Origin: Hysterangium stoloniferum
Lineage: Eukaryota; Basidiomycota; Agaricomycetes; Hysterangiales; Hysterangiaceae
Reading direction: 5' to 3'
Assembly: GCA_015178975.1 (NCBI GenBank)
Contig: WHVD01000025.1
Span: 620,001-684,000, forward strand
Length of the DNA stretch: 64,000 nucleotides
Shown: piece after piece, positions 32,558-42,345 of the stretch
Position numbering within the stretch: the first letter of the stretch is position 1
Layout: each line of letters starts with the position of its first letter
Notes under the pieces: model-generated
Seen by the model: the letters and a program-made list of their open reading frames with translations, nothing else
Told to the model about the DNA's origin: nothing
The model's database searches: none
Position numbers and translations under genes: made by a program

Positions 32558-35500
32558 TCAATTTCCTAATCCCATCATAGATCTGAACTTTTCCACCTTT
32601 GGTTTTGGTAATGCTTTGGTTAAGATATCTGCCGGCATTTCATCTGTTTGTAGGTAGATAGGGTTGATTGATTCCTTTTCTACCATGTCACGTAACCAGT
32701 AGTAGCATAGGTCCAGATGTTTCATTCGTCCATGATGTTCTGGATTCTTGGCTACAGTTAGTGCTGACTGGTTGTCAATGAAGAGTTTTGATGGACATGG
32801 TGCCTTGTATCCCAATTCCTTTAACAGGTTCTGCATCCAACAGATCTCCTTCCCTGCTGCAACTGCAGCAACATATTCAGCTTCTGTGGTGGATAGTGTC
32901 ACAATTGGTTGTAGTTTGCTGCTCCAACATACTGCTCCTGATCCCACTTTGATTATGTACCCTGTTGTTGATTTTCCACTGTCCTTGTCTCCACCATAAC
33001 TAGCATCACTGAAGCCAACGAATAGATCTGTATTTAATGGATCAGGACCATATGTGAGTTTCATATCCATAGTTCCCTTCAAATATCGGAATAGATGCTT
33101 GACAGCCTTCCAATGTGCTATACCAGGGTTTGAATTAAACCGAGCCAATACTCCTGCAGTGTATGCAATGTCGGGACGGGTGGTAGTGGCCAAGTACATC
33201 ATGGACCCAACTGCATTAATGTAGGGAATGTCACGCATTTCATTCTGTTCCTCCATGGTTTTGGGTGACTGATCTGATGATAGTTTTGCCCCTGGATCCA
33301 TGGGTGTACCCACTGTATGACAATTTGACATCCCAAATTCCTGTAATTTGTTCAAGATGTACTGGCGTTGTGATAGAGAGATAGTCCGCTTTTCTCGATC
33401 TCGTGTGATTTCAATGCCTAACAGGAAAGATGTAGGTCCTAGATCCCTGAGTTTGAAATGTGTAGCTAATTCAGCTACAAAATCATCCAGGACTTTTTCG
33501 GATGGTCCTGCAAGGGTGATGTCATCTACAAATATGGGAACAATGACTTTGATTCCATCTCGTTGATAGATATAGACCGATGGATCAGAATAAATCCGCT
33601 TGAAGTCCATTTTCTCTAGTACACTCCGCAGGTGTTTGCTCCAGAGATTGCTTGCCTGCTTGAGTCCATAGAGCGACTTGTCTAGTCTACATGCTACATC
33701 TGATCCTCCTTGGTGAAATCCTTCTGGCTGGACCATGTATATTTCTGCATCAATATCACTGTTGATGAATGCATGTGATATGTCAACTGATCGGAGGTGA
33801 AGGCCTTCTGCTGCAGCCAGTGCTAATACTAGACGAATAGTAGCATGGCGCATTGTTGGGGCAAAAATCTCTGTATAGTCAAATCCTGGTCTCTGGTTGT
33901 ATCCTTTAGCAACCAATCGTGCCTTAAACCGTTCTATTGATCCATCTGCCTTGCGTTTCACTTTGAAAACCCATTTTGATCCTATAGCCTTTTTTCCTGG
34001 TGGTAGTTTCATTATGGTCCAAGTTCCATTGCTCATGTGTATGTTCATTTCCTCCAAGGCTGCCTCTCTCCATTGTCTTGCCTGTGGACCATTCATTGCC
34101 TCTGTAAATGTCCTTGGTTCAGAAATAATTGACACATGTGCCTCCTCCAATTCCACTTCATCGGTACTGTCAGAAGTGGTAGGATTGGGTTCCCAGGTTT
34201 TCCACCATTCATTAGGAGGTTTTTTGTTGCGCAAAGGTTTTCGAATAGCAATTGGTCTGTTATCTTCCTCCTCCTCTTCCTCCTCCTCATTATCTGTGAT
34301 CTGGGGGGATGGTGTGATAACATTGTCTTCGGATTCGGGTACAGGGATTTCATGATCCTCCACAGGGGCAGTTGGTAATTCATTTGGTGGATTATCATCT
34401 TCTTCAACAACTGGACCCCCTGGGATATAATCCCTCGTACTTGATTCATCCTTCCCACCAGTATCTGGAACTTGTGGTGGTTGGTGTTTCCATGTGTATC
34501 GTTCATCGAATTCAGCTCGTTCACTGATCACTATCCTTCTTGTCAATGGGTTGTAGAATAACCATCCCTTATACCCTTCAGGATACCCAATGAAGATGCA
34601 TTTCTCCATGTGAGATCCCAGGCTTGATCGTTTATCCTTTTGAATGTGGACATATGCAATGCATCCCCAAACTCTGATGTGACTGATATTTGGTTTCCTT
34701 TTGTGCCAAATTTCATATGGAGTTTTGTCCTGTAAGGCAGATGATGGGCAGTGGTTCCAGATGTGTACAAATGCAGCCAGGCAGTACTCCCAGAAGTTCT
34801 TGGGTAGTTCAGACTCTGTTAGCATGGTTGTAATCCCTTCTGCTAATGTCCGGTTTGCACGCTCTGCCATTCCGTTTTGTTGAGGTCTATTACGGACTGT
34901 ATGCTGACGCAAGATACCATGTTTATCGGTGAATTCAATGAATGCCCTTGACATGTATTCTCCACCCTTGTCATCCCTAAGTTTCTTTATTTTCCGTCCA
35001 AGGAGGTTTTCTGCAAATGCTTTGTACCGTTTGAATGCCCAGAAAACACCACTTTTGGACTTGATTGGGATGACGTAATAGAATCTTGAAGCCTCATCAA
35101 TGAATGTAACCCAATAGTAACATCCAGATCGGGATCTTGTGCCAATATAATGTACATCTGTATGTACCAACTCCAAAGGTTCATTGCAGTGATGTTCTGA
35201 GGGGGGAAATGGGTTGGCATGCATCTTTCCTGCAAGACATGGTTCACAAATTGGATCTGGTTTAGCCTTTGAATTAAGTACCAATCCTTTGACCATGTTT
35301 CTTCTCATTAGATTCTTTATCCCCTCATAGTGGTGATGTCCCAATCTTCTATGCCACAGAGACAGATCTAGAGGTAAAGTAGAGGACATGTGCACATTCT
35401 CCATTCTATTTATAATAGTCTTGCCATCCAAGTAGCCCACATTTCGATCAGTGATTGATGCAGTGAATAAAAGATTCCCATGGCGATTAAATCTTATGGT

Positions 35501-36637
35501 TTTGGATGAAATGTGTACATCAAATTCTTTATAACGTGTGAGATATAGGACAGCAAGAAGATTATTATGTAAAGCTGGAACATGTAATACTTTTGTGAAT
35601 TCAACCTCCCGGCTAACTCTTCCATCAATGATTGGTTGAAAAATAACACTCCCAACACCTTCAGAATATACAATTCTATTGTCTGCAAGTTTTATTGGGG
35701 TTCTGTATGGGGTATAGGTGTGGAACCAGTTGTAATGGGGTGTCATATGTGATGTGGCCCCTGTGTCTGTATTCCAATCATAGATATTAGCTGAGGTTGC
35801 ACATGCATCATGTTGTGAAAAGACACTTGCTTTTCCTGTCTGTTCCTCTACTTCCTCTATTTTTGCCTCTTCCATCTTGTTAGCACTGTTGCGTGACTGC
35901 CAGTATTGCTGTATCTTTTCTTTATTCCTTGGCTTTGGACAGTCATAGCTGAGGTGCCCTTCCTTGTCACAATTATAGCAAACCATCTTTTTTCGATGCT
36001 TGATGGGTGCTTTGGCCCTATTAACCATTTCTCCACGGCGATTGCGATTTAGTTCCTCGCTTCTAAATGCCTGGAGAATGGTATTCTTGTCCAACTTCTC
36101 CATGAGTAATAATGATGAGGAGAGGTGTGCATATTCCTCAGGAAGAGCCCGGATGAGTGCCATGCATTGTAATTCTTCATCCAACTTTTCAATTGTGAAG
36201 TCCTTTGGGCGCAGGTTTTGAATAGTCCCCATTGCTTTATCAATTCTGACACCCAAATCCATCAAAGACTCCTTTTCATCCTTTTGGATTGAGAATAGGT
36301 CATCATAGGCATTGAAGCGGGCTCCTGGTTTTTGTTGTAAGTGTGTCCTTTCCAACAAGTCCCACATTTTGATTGGATCTTCTTCAAATCCACGGAAATG
36401 CACCCTCTGATCATTTTCCACCATAAGATATATCTCTGCAGCTGCTTTCTCTGCCTTTGTTTCCCACTTCTCAATGTTATCACTGCCATTTACTGGCTTG
36501 ATTTCTTTTCCACAAACAAGCTTCCAATAACCCAACTTCATCAACCATGCCTTCATTTCTCCAGACCATTCTGGATAATTTTGGTTGTTTAATGGTTTGA
36601 ATTTTGGTAATGATTCTGAGGATGTCATGCTTGACAC
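32558..36637 (-). CDS. copia gag-pol polyprotein, 1359 codons
   Basis: Single open frame in standard Ty1/copia order: Gag/UBN2-type start (LNNQNYPEWSGEMKAWL); zinc knuckle CYNCDKEGHLSYDC (~res. 220); protease WNTDTGATSHMT (~290); integrase zinc region LWHRRLGHHHYEG ... CEPCLAG, then core HTDVHYIG, DDKGGEY and QNGMAERANR; reverse transcriptase with KARLVAKGYNQ and the FVDDITLAG active site; RNase H with GFSDASYGGD and STTEAEY. Length is normal for the family. It makes the capsid protein and enzymes for reverse transcription and integration. It appears whole. Confidence 0.93.
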   Translation of the reverse strand: MSSMTSSESLPKFKPLNNQNYPEWSGEMKAWLMKLGYWKLVCGKEIKPVNGSDNIEKWETKAEKAAAEIYLMVENDQRVHFRGFEEDPIKMWDLLERTHLQQKPGARFNAYDDLFSIQKDEKESLMDLGVRIDKAMGTIQNLRPKDFTIEKLDEELQCMALIRALPEEYAHLSSSLLLMEKLDKNTILQAFRSEELNRNRRGEMVNRAKAPIKHRKKMVCYNCDKEGHLSYDCPKPRNKEKIQQYWQSRNSANKMEEAKIEEVEEQTGKASVFSQHDACATSANIYDWNTDTGATSHMTPHYNWFHTYTPYRTPIKLADNRIVYSEGVGSVIFQPIIDGRVSREVEFTKVLHVPALHNNLLAVLYLTRYKEFDVHISSKTIRFNRHGNLLFTASITDRNVGYLDGKTIINRMENVHMSSTLPLDLSLWHRRLGHHHYEGIKNLMRRNMVKGLVLNSKAKPDPICEPCLAGKMHANPFPPSEHHCNEPLELVHTDVHYIGTRSRSGCYYWVTFIDEASRFYYVIPIKSKSGVFWAFKRYKAFAENLLGRKIKKLRDDKGGEYMSRAFIEFTDKHGILRQHTVRNRPQQNGMAERANRTLAEGITTMLTESELPKNFWEYCLAAFVHIWNHCPSSALQDKTPYEIWHKRKPNISHIRVWGCIAYVHIQKDKRSSLGSHMEKCIFIGYPEGYKGWLFYNPLTRRIVISERAEFDERYTWKHQPPQVPDTGGKDESSTRDYIPGGPVVEEDDNPPNELPTAPVEDHEIPVPESEDNVITPSPQITDNEEEEEEEEDNRPIAIRKPLRNKKPPNEWWKTWEPNPTTSDSTDEVELEEAHVSIISEPRTFTEAMNGPQARQWREAALEEMNIHMSNGTWTIMKLPPGKKAIGSKWVFKVKRKADGSIERFKARLVAKGYNQRPGFDYTEIFAPTMRHATIRLVLALAAAEGLHLRSVDISHAFINSDIDAEIYMVQPEGFHQGGSDVACRLDKSLYGLKQASNLWSKHLRSVLEKMDFKRIYSDPSVYIYQRDGIKVIVPIFVDDITLAGPSEKVLDDFVAELATHFKLRDLGPTSFLLGIEITRDREKRTISLSQRQYILNKLQEFGMSNCHTVGTPMDPGAKLSSDQSPKTMEEQNEMRDIPYINAVGSMMYLATTTRPDIAYTAGVLARFNSNPGIAHWKAVKHLFRYLKGTMDMKLTYGPDPLNTDLFVGFSDASYGGDKDSGKSTTGYIIKVGSGAVCWSSKLQPIVTLSTTEAEYVAAVAAGKEICWMQNLLKELGYKAPCPSKLFIDNQSALTVAKNPEHHGRMKHLDLCYYWLRDMVEKESINPIYLQTDEMPADILTKALPKPKVEKFRSMMGLGN

Positions 36638-36780
36638 AGTAGGGAAATTTTCGAAAATCCGAAAATTAAGGTTTCTTGCTTATGCAAGCAAAAGTGACAG
36701 GCTCAACCAAACACAAAAGTTGGTTTGTTATGCCTCCAAATTCAAGTACTTATAGTAATGTGTATTACAATTAGAAGCCG

Positions 36781-36792
36781 GGGCCCATAACC
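36781..36792 (-). other. Primer-binding site matching initiator-tRNA anticodon arm
   Basis: Directly inside the 5' LTR the plus strand reads GGGCCCATAACC, one base off the GGGCUCAUAACC anticodon arm of yeast-type initiator tRNA-Met. The element's own strand is therefore complementary to the tRNA middle, not its 3' end, as known for Drosophila copia and yeast Ty5, which prime with a cleaved tRNA half. Confidence 0.7.
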
Positions 36793-37063
36793 TATTAAAA
36801 ATAGTATGAGTTGACTCTATTGCAATACACAATATACAAGGGTTTAATAAGCTTGTAATAAAAGTATTTGTTTCTCAATATCTTGTGTCAGTTAGTGTAG
36901 CACCTCCTGACAATATAGGTTGGATGCTCTGGGAGGTGTATAGTGGTTCTGACACACATTAACCTCCAAAAGCATGGTCCACAATTAGCATCTTCATATG
37001 AAAAGTTGCAATAATTGGTGGACTCCCCCTATAAAAAGGTGTGTTTCATCATCAAATTTAACA
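36793..37063 (-). repeat. 5' LTR of the copia element
   Basis: 271 bp, identical by eye to the 3' LTR at 32248-32518; followed on the right by the target repeat GAGTC. Confidence 0.93.
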
Positions 37064-37250
37064 GAGTCCTCAGTACCCTCGGCTGGATGTTGAGTGCCAC
37101 ACTACTCCCGGCATGCCAGGGATCGTACAGCACTCAATACTATACCTCAGTCGAACCTCTCTTTTGTGTCGACTGAGGTATGTTGTTACTTTCATACTTT
37201 CAGTCACGCTAGCTTACTAAGATGTATCATAGTGTATTTGTTACAGTTCC

Positions 37251-37560
37251 GGGGCTTGGGAGAATTCAACCCCGATCGCCCATGACCTGAGATGGTGGTA
37301 TTCAAATAGCGAACAGGGACTCAACTTCATAGTAAAAATAAGGAATAAATAAAATTATCTACACAAGGATAAAACATTTCACAAATCTTGCAAAATACGA
37401 TTGTCAGCTGGACTAAGGAAAGTGGTACCCTCAAGTTGGATTGTTCGGCAGGTGGGATCGAAATTAGTAAATTACCCGCTCATTGAAACCTCGGGAAATG
37501 GGCACTGACTTGTATTAGATAATGTGATGTGATGTGTAATTATCACCTGTTTGTTTGGCA
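37251..37560 (-). pseudogene. Second GMC locus copy, right piece
   Basis: 37251-37303 continues the GMC match (GGGCTTGGGAGAATTCAACC, GAGATGGTGGT; cf. 23215-23265), then jumps straight to the 5' flank (TCAAATAGCGAACAGGG...; cf. 24645-25025). The N-terminal ~1.35 kb of the gene is missing in this copy, so it is a deletion derivative of a duplicated locus. Confidence 0.75.
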
Positions 37561-38751
37561 ACTTACAAGGCTGTGACCTGTGGAGGGCAAGCCCTCACCA
37601 TGCTACCACCCCACAACTTTACTCGGTCACTTCGTGACCTGGTGGATCAATAATAATGTCTTTAAACACTACATCAGCAGTCATATCTTATTTTAATTCA
37701 GAGACTTATTTTAAAGTGATTAAACTTTACATTATTCAGAATTATATACATTATAATACTTTTGTAAATTCACTGAATCTAAAAAAAAACATAAGTCAGT
37801 TTCCTTTTGGAACCTTGTTGAATACTTACTCATGGATCAATAATAACATCCTTAAACACTACATATTTGGCTTGGAATAGTATTTTCATTCTTCCTCAAA
37901 TTGTTTCTCTTAAGTGTCAGGTGTTTTGTTCCACATTGGACTTCTAACTTCCCATATGGCTGTGATTGCCCTTCTCATGTCATATTGGGGACTTCTGGAG
38001 ATTCTAGCTCCCCATTTATTCTCTTTCATACTCATATCCCACTTTCCTTCCATTCCACTCATCTATCTGTGATTGAATCTTTTAGTATGAATTATTGTCT
38101 TGTATTCTACTAATCTCCAGTTCAAAATTGATTTAGAATCTTTCTGTTAAGAACCACATTGTTCAGGCCCCTATGTGTATTTTCAACCTACATATGTATA
38201 CTGTCCTCTGGCATTGTGATACCCAACAACACACCCACTTAATGATTTCCTTTTCCAGCCACTCTATCTCAGTTCTGTGCTAATGACATTCCATTATTCC
38301 TTGCATCACTTTACCATATCATTTGCCACCTCAGAATATTTATCTTTTTTCTGGTATCTTGTATGCCTTTTCTTAATATCCTGTTCTGTTTCCCAATTTC
38401 CTTTGTTCTATTAATATCAAATCTCCACTTTCAGCTCTGTGCTTCCATTTATTTTAGTATAAAACCCCATCATGTACACTACTATCTTTCAGTTTGAATA
38501 TTGACTTAGAATACTCATTTAGAATCCCCCTCTCATGTTTAGAAGTGTATGCAATAATACTTTCATTTCCCTTTTAATCATTGTTCATACTGCTTAATCT
38601 TTTTGCTAGTATCTGGCCAGACTGAGACTTATGACCCTTTTTGACCTTAGCCTCACATTCCATATTGCTCTTCTATGCTATTACATCACATTGAGGGCTC
38701 CCCATTTTTTTGAACATGTATTCTATTTCCATCTTCCCATGCCATTCACCT
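37561..38751. other. Pyrimidine-rich intergenic DNA with a 31-bp direct repeat
   Basis: GGATCAATAATAA... occurs at 37644-37674 and 37834-37864 with 3-4 differences, enclosing 159 AT-rich bases. From 37900 to 38700 the plus strand is strikingly C/T-rich. No gene recognised. Confidence 0.4.
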
Positions 38752-38852
38752 CCTTGTCCCCATCCTCATGATGTGCAGTCCTATCACCGTTCGCCGCACA
38801 TGCATTCAATCCACAACCAACAGCATCAACACAGTGAGTGGAGCACAGGTGA
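38752..38852 (+). pseudogene. Fragment of the repeat-protein gene
   Basis: Matches two separate parts of 26233-29682 joined together: CCTTGTCCCCATCCTCATG (cf. 27462-27480) through CCGTTCGCCGC (cf. 27492 and 27869), then CAACAGCATCAACACAGTGA (cf. 27899-27918). It probably keeps the order that existed before the 612-bp duplication. Confidence 0.6.
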
Positions 38853-40237
38853 ATCAAATCTGCTGGGCGCCTTTTGCTTCAAGCTGACGGAAGCAATATT
38901 GGAAGCTTACAGCTGTTCTGAGTACCGATGGTGGTGTTCAAAATTTAAAAAAAAAAGTTCCGCTTTTGACCTACAGACAAATTGTGCTATATGTCAGGAA
39001 TGGGACCCAATTAAGACACAGTATTTTGGGGTGTATATGATATAGTAGAGATCTATATATTTATGTATATATTTGGCCTTATGACATCCTATTTAATATT
39101 CAGTGAGATATCAGTGCAATGGTTCCCCTGCATTCAATTATTCATATATTTGCATATAGGTTGGTTGAACTAATACAATCTATTGTATGAGAATATTACC
39201 TGAGTTGTGAGGCTTAATACCACCTTTTGAATAAGTTGTGCTCCTTACTGTATGTCAACTCACTCTAACTCAAATGCTGATAAAATCTGGCAGATTATTA
39301 TATTTATTCCACAATTTTGTCACCAGGAAAACTTTCAAGTATTGGCCATCTTACAGGAAAAACCACATTGTATGTTTTATAATGAGGAGGTGGAAATCAA
39401 AGGCCAATTGTAGCCTACTCACTATAATTAGAGTACAATGAGCCTGGAACAGGCAGAAAAGAGCAGAACAAAGCATTGTCCCTATAGCATGTCTCAGACC
39501 ACTCTGAGACCAAGTGTTTATGATTCATTATTGAAGGCTTTGAGGATGATGGCATTCAGCCAGACTGGGAAAACCACAGCTCCTCACAATTGCCACACAA
39601 AACATCCAATCAAAGTGTCAAATTTATATACAAGTTTAACTATTCTGATTTGATGTTTTATGTGACAATTGTGAGGAGCCAGTGTACAATTTAGCCTCTT
39701 TTGATTATGTAGAGAACAAAGGGAGTTTAACTCAATTGTAGACCATCTAACAGATTCTATATCATTTTATAATTCCATCAAATTCAGGGATGTGAATGGG
39801 ATTTTAAATTGATCAATTGTGCACATTTTAATGTTAAATCCTACAACCACATCTGGGAGTTTTGTAAATTTTCAATTGGATCATCCTCTGACAAGTCACA
39901 GGAAAGATAAAGGGATACAGAATCTCACTGGAATATTGCTCAGCTAATAGAGTACTTAGATTGTTAGATTGTAGCGAAATGCCTACCCACCCTCTTAGCA
40001 ATGACTTCATTGTGTGTCTCCAATGCCCTTTGTATGGATTCCAAGATATTCAAATGCTTTGTTGAGGGTGTCCCACACATCCAACAACTTCATATTCCTT
40101 ATGCGTGGTGGTGTAAGCCTGCCCTTTTTGAATGACATTGTGTAGAAGGATTGTCAGTGTGTTATATAGCCTCAATAGGCAGCAACTGAGTTTGCACACC
40201 TGTTATTTTCATTCTAGTTTGGTCCAAATTCAGTATA
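38853..40237. other. AT-rich intergenic DNA
   Basis: No gene recognised. Contains the hairpin at 39579-39679. Readings at 39238-39653 show no family likeness. Confidence 0.4.
39579..39679. repeat. Hairpin with 34-bp arms, MITE-like
   Basis: GCTCCTCACAATTG opens the left arm (39579-39612) and its complement closes the right (39646-39679); 30 of 34 positions pair and the loop is 33 nt. Size and shape fit a very small palindromic MITE. Flanking CCACA and CAGTG may belong to the ends. No target repeat is certain. Confidence 0.6.
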
Positions 40238-41037
40238 TGCACCCACACCCTACATGCACCAGTTATCGGTTTACCGGAATACCTGCTGGACTCCAAACAT
40301 CAGACTTGTCCACGCTCAACCTTTGTCACTTCATGTATCAGTCACCGGAATACCTGCCAGAACCCACACCTGTCTATCTCCAACCCTGTCCCACATACCA
40401 GTCACTGGACCCCACTTGGAAAACCCATCAGCTCTCTAACTGAGCCCTGTTCCCGTTATGGTTAAATGACCTGTCACATTTCAGACTCCACTCCCATTAC
40501 GGTCTAATGACCTGTCATGATTCAGACTCTGCCCCATTCCGTCCCATTCCTAACACCAAACATGGTGTTTAATATTCTCATTTCATGATTACCCATTTAG
40601 GCTTTCATTATTACAGGATTAGGTATAGCATACATTCCACAGTCTATATAGTCTGCTTGTTGTTGTACATACAATCCAGTCAGAAAATCAGCTTAGATTC
40701 CCCCTAGTAATCTAGTACCTTTTCTGCTCTAAAATCCTCTTTGAGAATATCACTTCAACCTTGTCAGAGCCCATGGGCTCCAACTCTCCTATTGATTGAC
40801 CTCTGACTTATCATCACTCAACCTCCCTGACCAATCAACAACTCTGTAGGATTCCCGCCATTGACCTCCCCGACCTATCATCTATCCCTGGACTCCCCGG
40901 GATTCCCATCCACCCATCTGAAATTGGACGACACAATCTCGCAAAGACGCAGTTTATAAGCTGAAGTGAAGTCCTACTGGCTTTCCCGTGGGTTTCTCCA
41001 GAAACCCTCTGATAAGCTCCGTGCATGGCTCTTAGCA
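40238..41037 (+). mobile_element. LTR-like copy of the TGTTAGGACC family
   Basis: Collinear with the copies at 9861-13102 and 20610-21262: ATGACCTGTCA, CATTCCTAACACCAAA, CAATCCAGTCAGAAAATCAG, TATAAGCTGAAG and GGTTTCTCCAG near the end. It retains the central part that copy 20610 lacks. Both ends are approximate (end near CTTAGCA). Two unidentified ORFs follow, so this could be a 5' LTR, but no primer site is clear. Confidence 0.65.
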
Positions 41038-41143
41038 AAAAGGGTGTGGGATTCAGCAGCAAAAGACAAGGGCACCATACCTATTCACCTGGAAATGACA
41101 CACCACAGTCAAACAAAACATTGATGAATCAGTCATCAAAATA

Positions 41144-41617
41144 TTGAACAAAATGCCGGTTGAGGAAGGGAATGATCCTATTAGCACTCAATGTGTTGTA
41201 CAAAACATGCTGACTGATCCATCTGTACAATATGGACCATGGGGTGAGATCCCATATGCAAGGATGGAACCTCTTAAGAATCTTGAGGACACTACACCAA
41301 CCCCAGAGTCAGAGATGTTATGTTGGAGCCACCATGCAGGTAAACTGTTAGTATATGTCTGTGATATTAACAGCAGACAAAGGACAATGGAGATACAGCC
41401 AAAAGGTCTAAAATTCCATAGAGGACTCCAGACAGCCCCAGTAATGTTGTGTGACACTGCAGCTGTCATGGCATTACTGAACACTGACAGAACTCTTGAG
41501 GGTGAAATAAATGAGAGCTCACTGGCATTTTTGACAATGCTTGAAAATGCAATGGCCACAGCTATCCATGAATGGGAAGAACCATCACTAGTGTTGAAGA
41601 CACAAGGTACCAAGTAA
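41144..41617 (+). CDS. Unidentified 157-residue ORF
   Basis: Reading MNKMPVEEGNDPISTQCVVQ ... contains PSVQYGPWGEIPYARMEPLK and MLCDTAAVMALLNTDRTLEG; acidic, no signal or membrane segment, no family recognised. Codon use is AT-leaning. It shows weak likeness to the next ORF (NPISTQCVVQN vs PLDTRNIVQN; ENAMATAIHEWEEPS vs YETAMTTAMEESNES), as if two diverged copies of one unit. It lies between an LTR-like copy and a copia fossil and may belong to a retroelement. Confidence 0.35.
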   Translation: MNKMPVEEGNDPISTQCVVQNMLTDPSVQYGPWGEIPYARMEPLKNLEDTTPTPESEMLCWSHHAGKLLVYVCDINSRQRTMEIQPKGLKFHRGLQTAPVMLCDTAAVMALLNTDRTLEGEINESSLAFLTMLENAMATAIHEWEEPSLVLKTQGTK

Positions 41618-41952
41618 GCATTGGAAGAAACATCAAAAAGATGCAGGTACCAATGCCAAAGGTACCACCACTGAGAAATACTGAAGCCATCACGGCATTG
41701 CCACACATCAATGAAATGCTCAAGAATGAGCTTGACAATGTCCCACCAGTGATTTCAACACCATTTGTGTTAAATATGTTATTGTGTTGTAAGCCATTGA
41801 GAGTGCTCAGTCTTGCTATGCATTTTTTGTTTTAATGTAGTATATTCAAAAATGCTCAGCTACATATGTAGTACATTACAGTAGCTTAATAATAAAAACT
41901 TAACCTTGTCCATTTTCTCTATACTGTCAACTTCATACAATTTGATGCCACT

Positions 41953-42345
41953 ATGGGAGCAGCAATGTGTGAGCTGGATGATCCCTCAGTGGCTGCTGAG
42001 GAGACAAGACCCCAGATGGCTGTCAAACAAGATGTTGGCTCTAATGGATCAAACATAGTCATTTTGAATGACATACTGATTGAGAGAGGGATTGGACCTC
42101 TGGACACTCGGAACATCGTGCAAAACACACAAAATGGTGAACCCAATAAGATGTTACCAACAGTATCAATGTCATATGAAACCGCCATGACAACTGCAAT
42201 GGAAGAATCCAATGAATCAACAGCAAATATCAAAGAGGCAAAATACAGTACTCAGGAACTCACAGGACTGCCGGAAAATGTGAATGCTATTGATAGCAAG
42301 ATCATTCCACTGTATAAACATGGGCCAAATGGCGAAATTACTTAA
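41953..42345 (+). CDS. Unidentified 130-residue ORF, related to previous
   Basis: MGAAMCELDDPSVAAEETRP ... with IVILNDILIERGIGPLDTRN and a C-terminal KHGPNGEIT that runs into copia reverse-transcriptase sequence. The N-terminal part is unrecognised. The run-on suggests this ORF is the part of a copia polyprotein just before the RT, or a chance fusion. Confidence 0.35.
   Translation: MGAAMCELDDPSVAAEETRPQMAVKQDVGSNGSNIVILNDILIERGIGPLDTRNIVQNTQNGEPNKMLPTVSMSYETAMTTAMEESNESTANIKEAKYSTQELTGLPENVNAIDSKIIPLYKHGPNGEIT

Larger units (their letters stand above)
32248..37063 (-). mobile_element. Ty1/copia retrotransposon, looks whole and young
   Basis: A 4816-bp element on the minus strand with 271-bp LTRs (32248-32518 and 36793-37063) that I find identical on reading, a 5-bp target repeat GAGTC (32243-32247 and 37064-37068), a primer site right inside the 5' LTR, a G-rich polypurine tract (AAGGGGGTA) before the 3' LTR, and one long gag-pol ORF. 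Identical LTRs imply a recent insertion. LTR ends are TG...TA rather than TG...CA. It lies in the solo LTR at 31742-37245. An old solo LTR of the same family is at 14155. Confidence 0.95.
31742..37245. mobile_element. Solo LTR (~680 bp) split by the copia insertion, TSD GTTCC
   Basis: Begins TGTTGAAATAGG at 31742 and ends TTTGTTACA at 37245, flanked by GTTCC at 31737-31741 and 37246-37250. Removing the copia element leaves about 506 + 177 bp with no coding sequence, fitting a solo LTR. It interrupts the second GMC copy. No other copy of this LTR is seen in the window. Confidence 0.8.

Noticed and set aside
34093-34524. 143-codon minus-strand ORF inside the copia element
   Set aside because: Out-of-frame shadow of the gag-pol reading.
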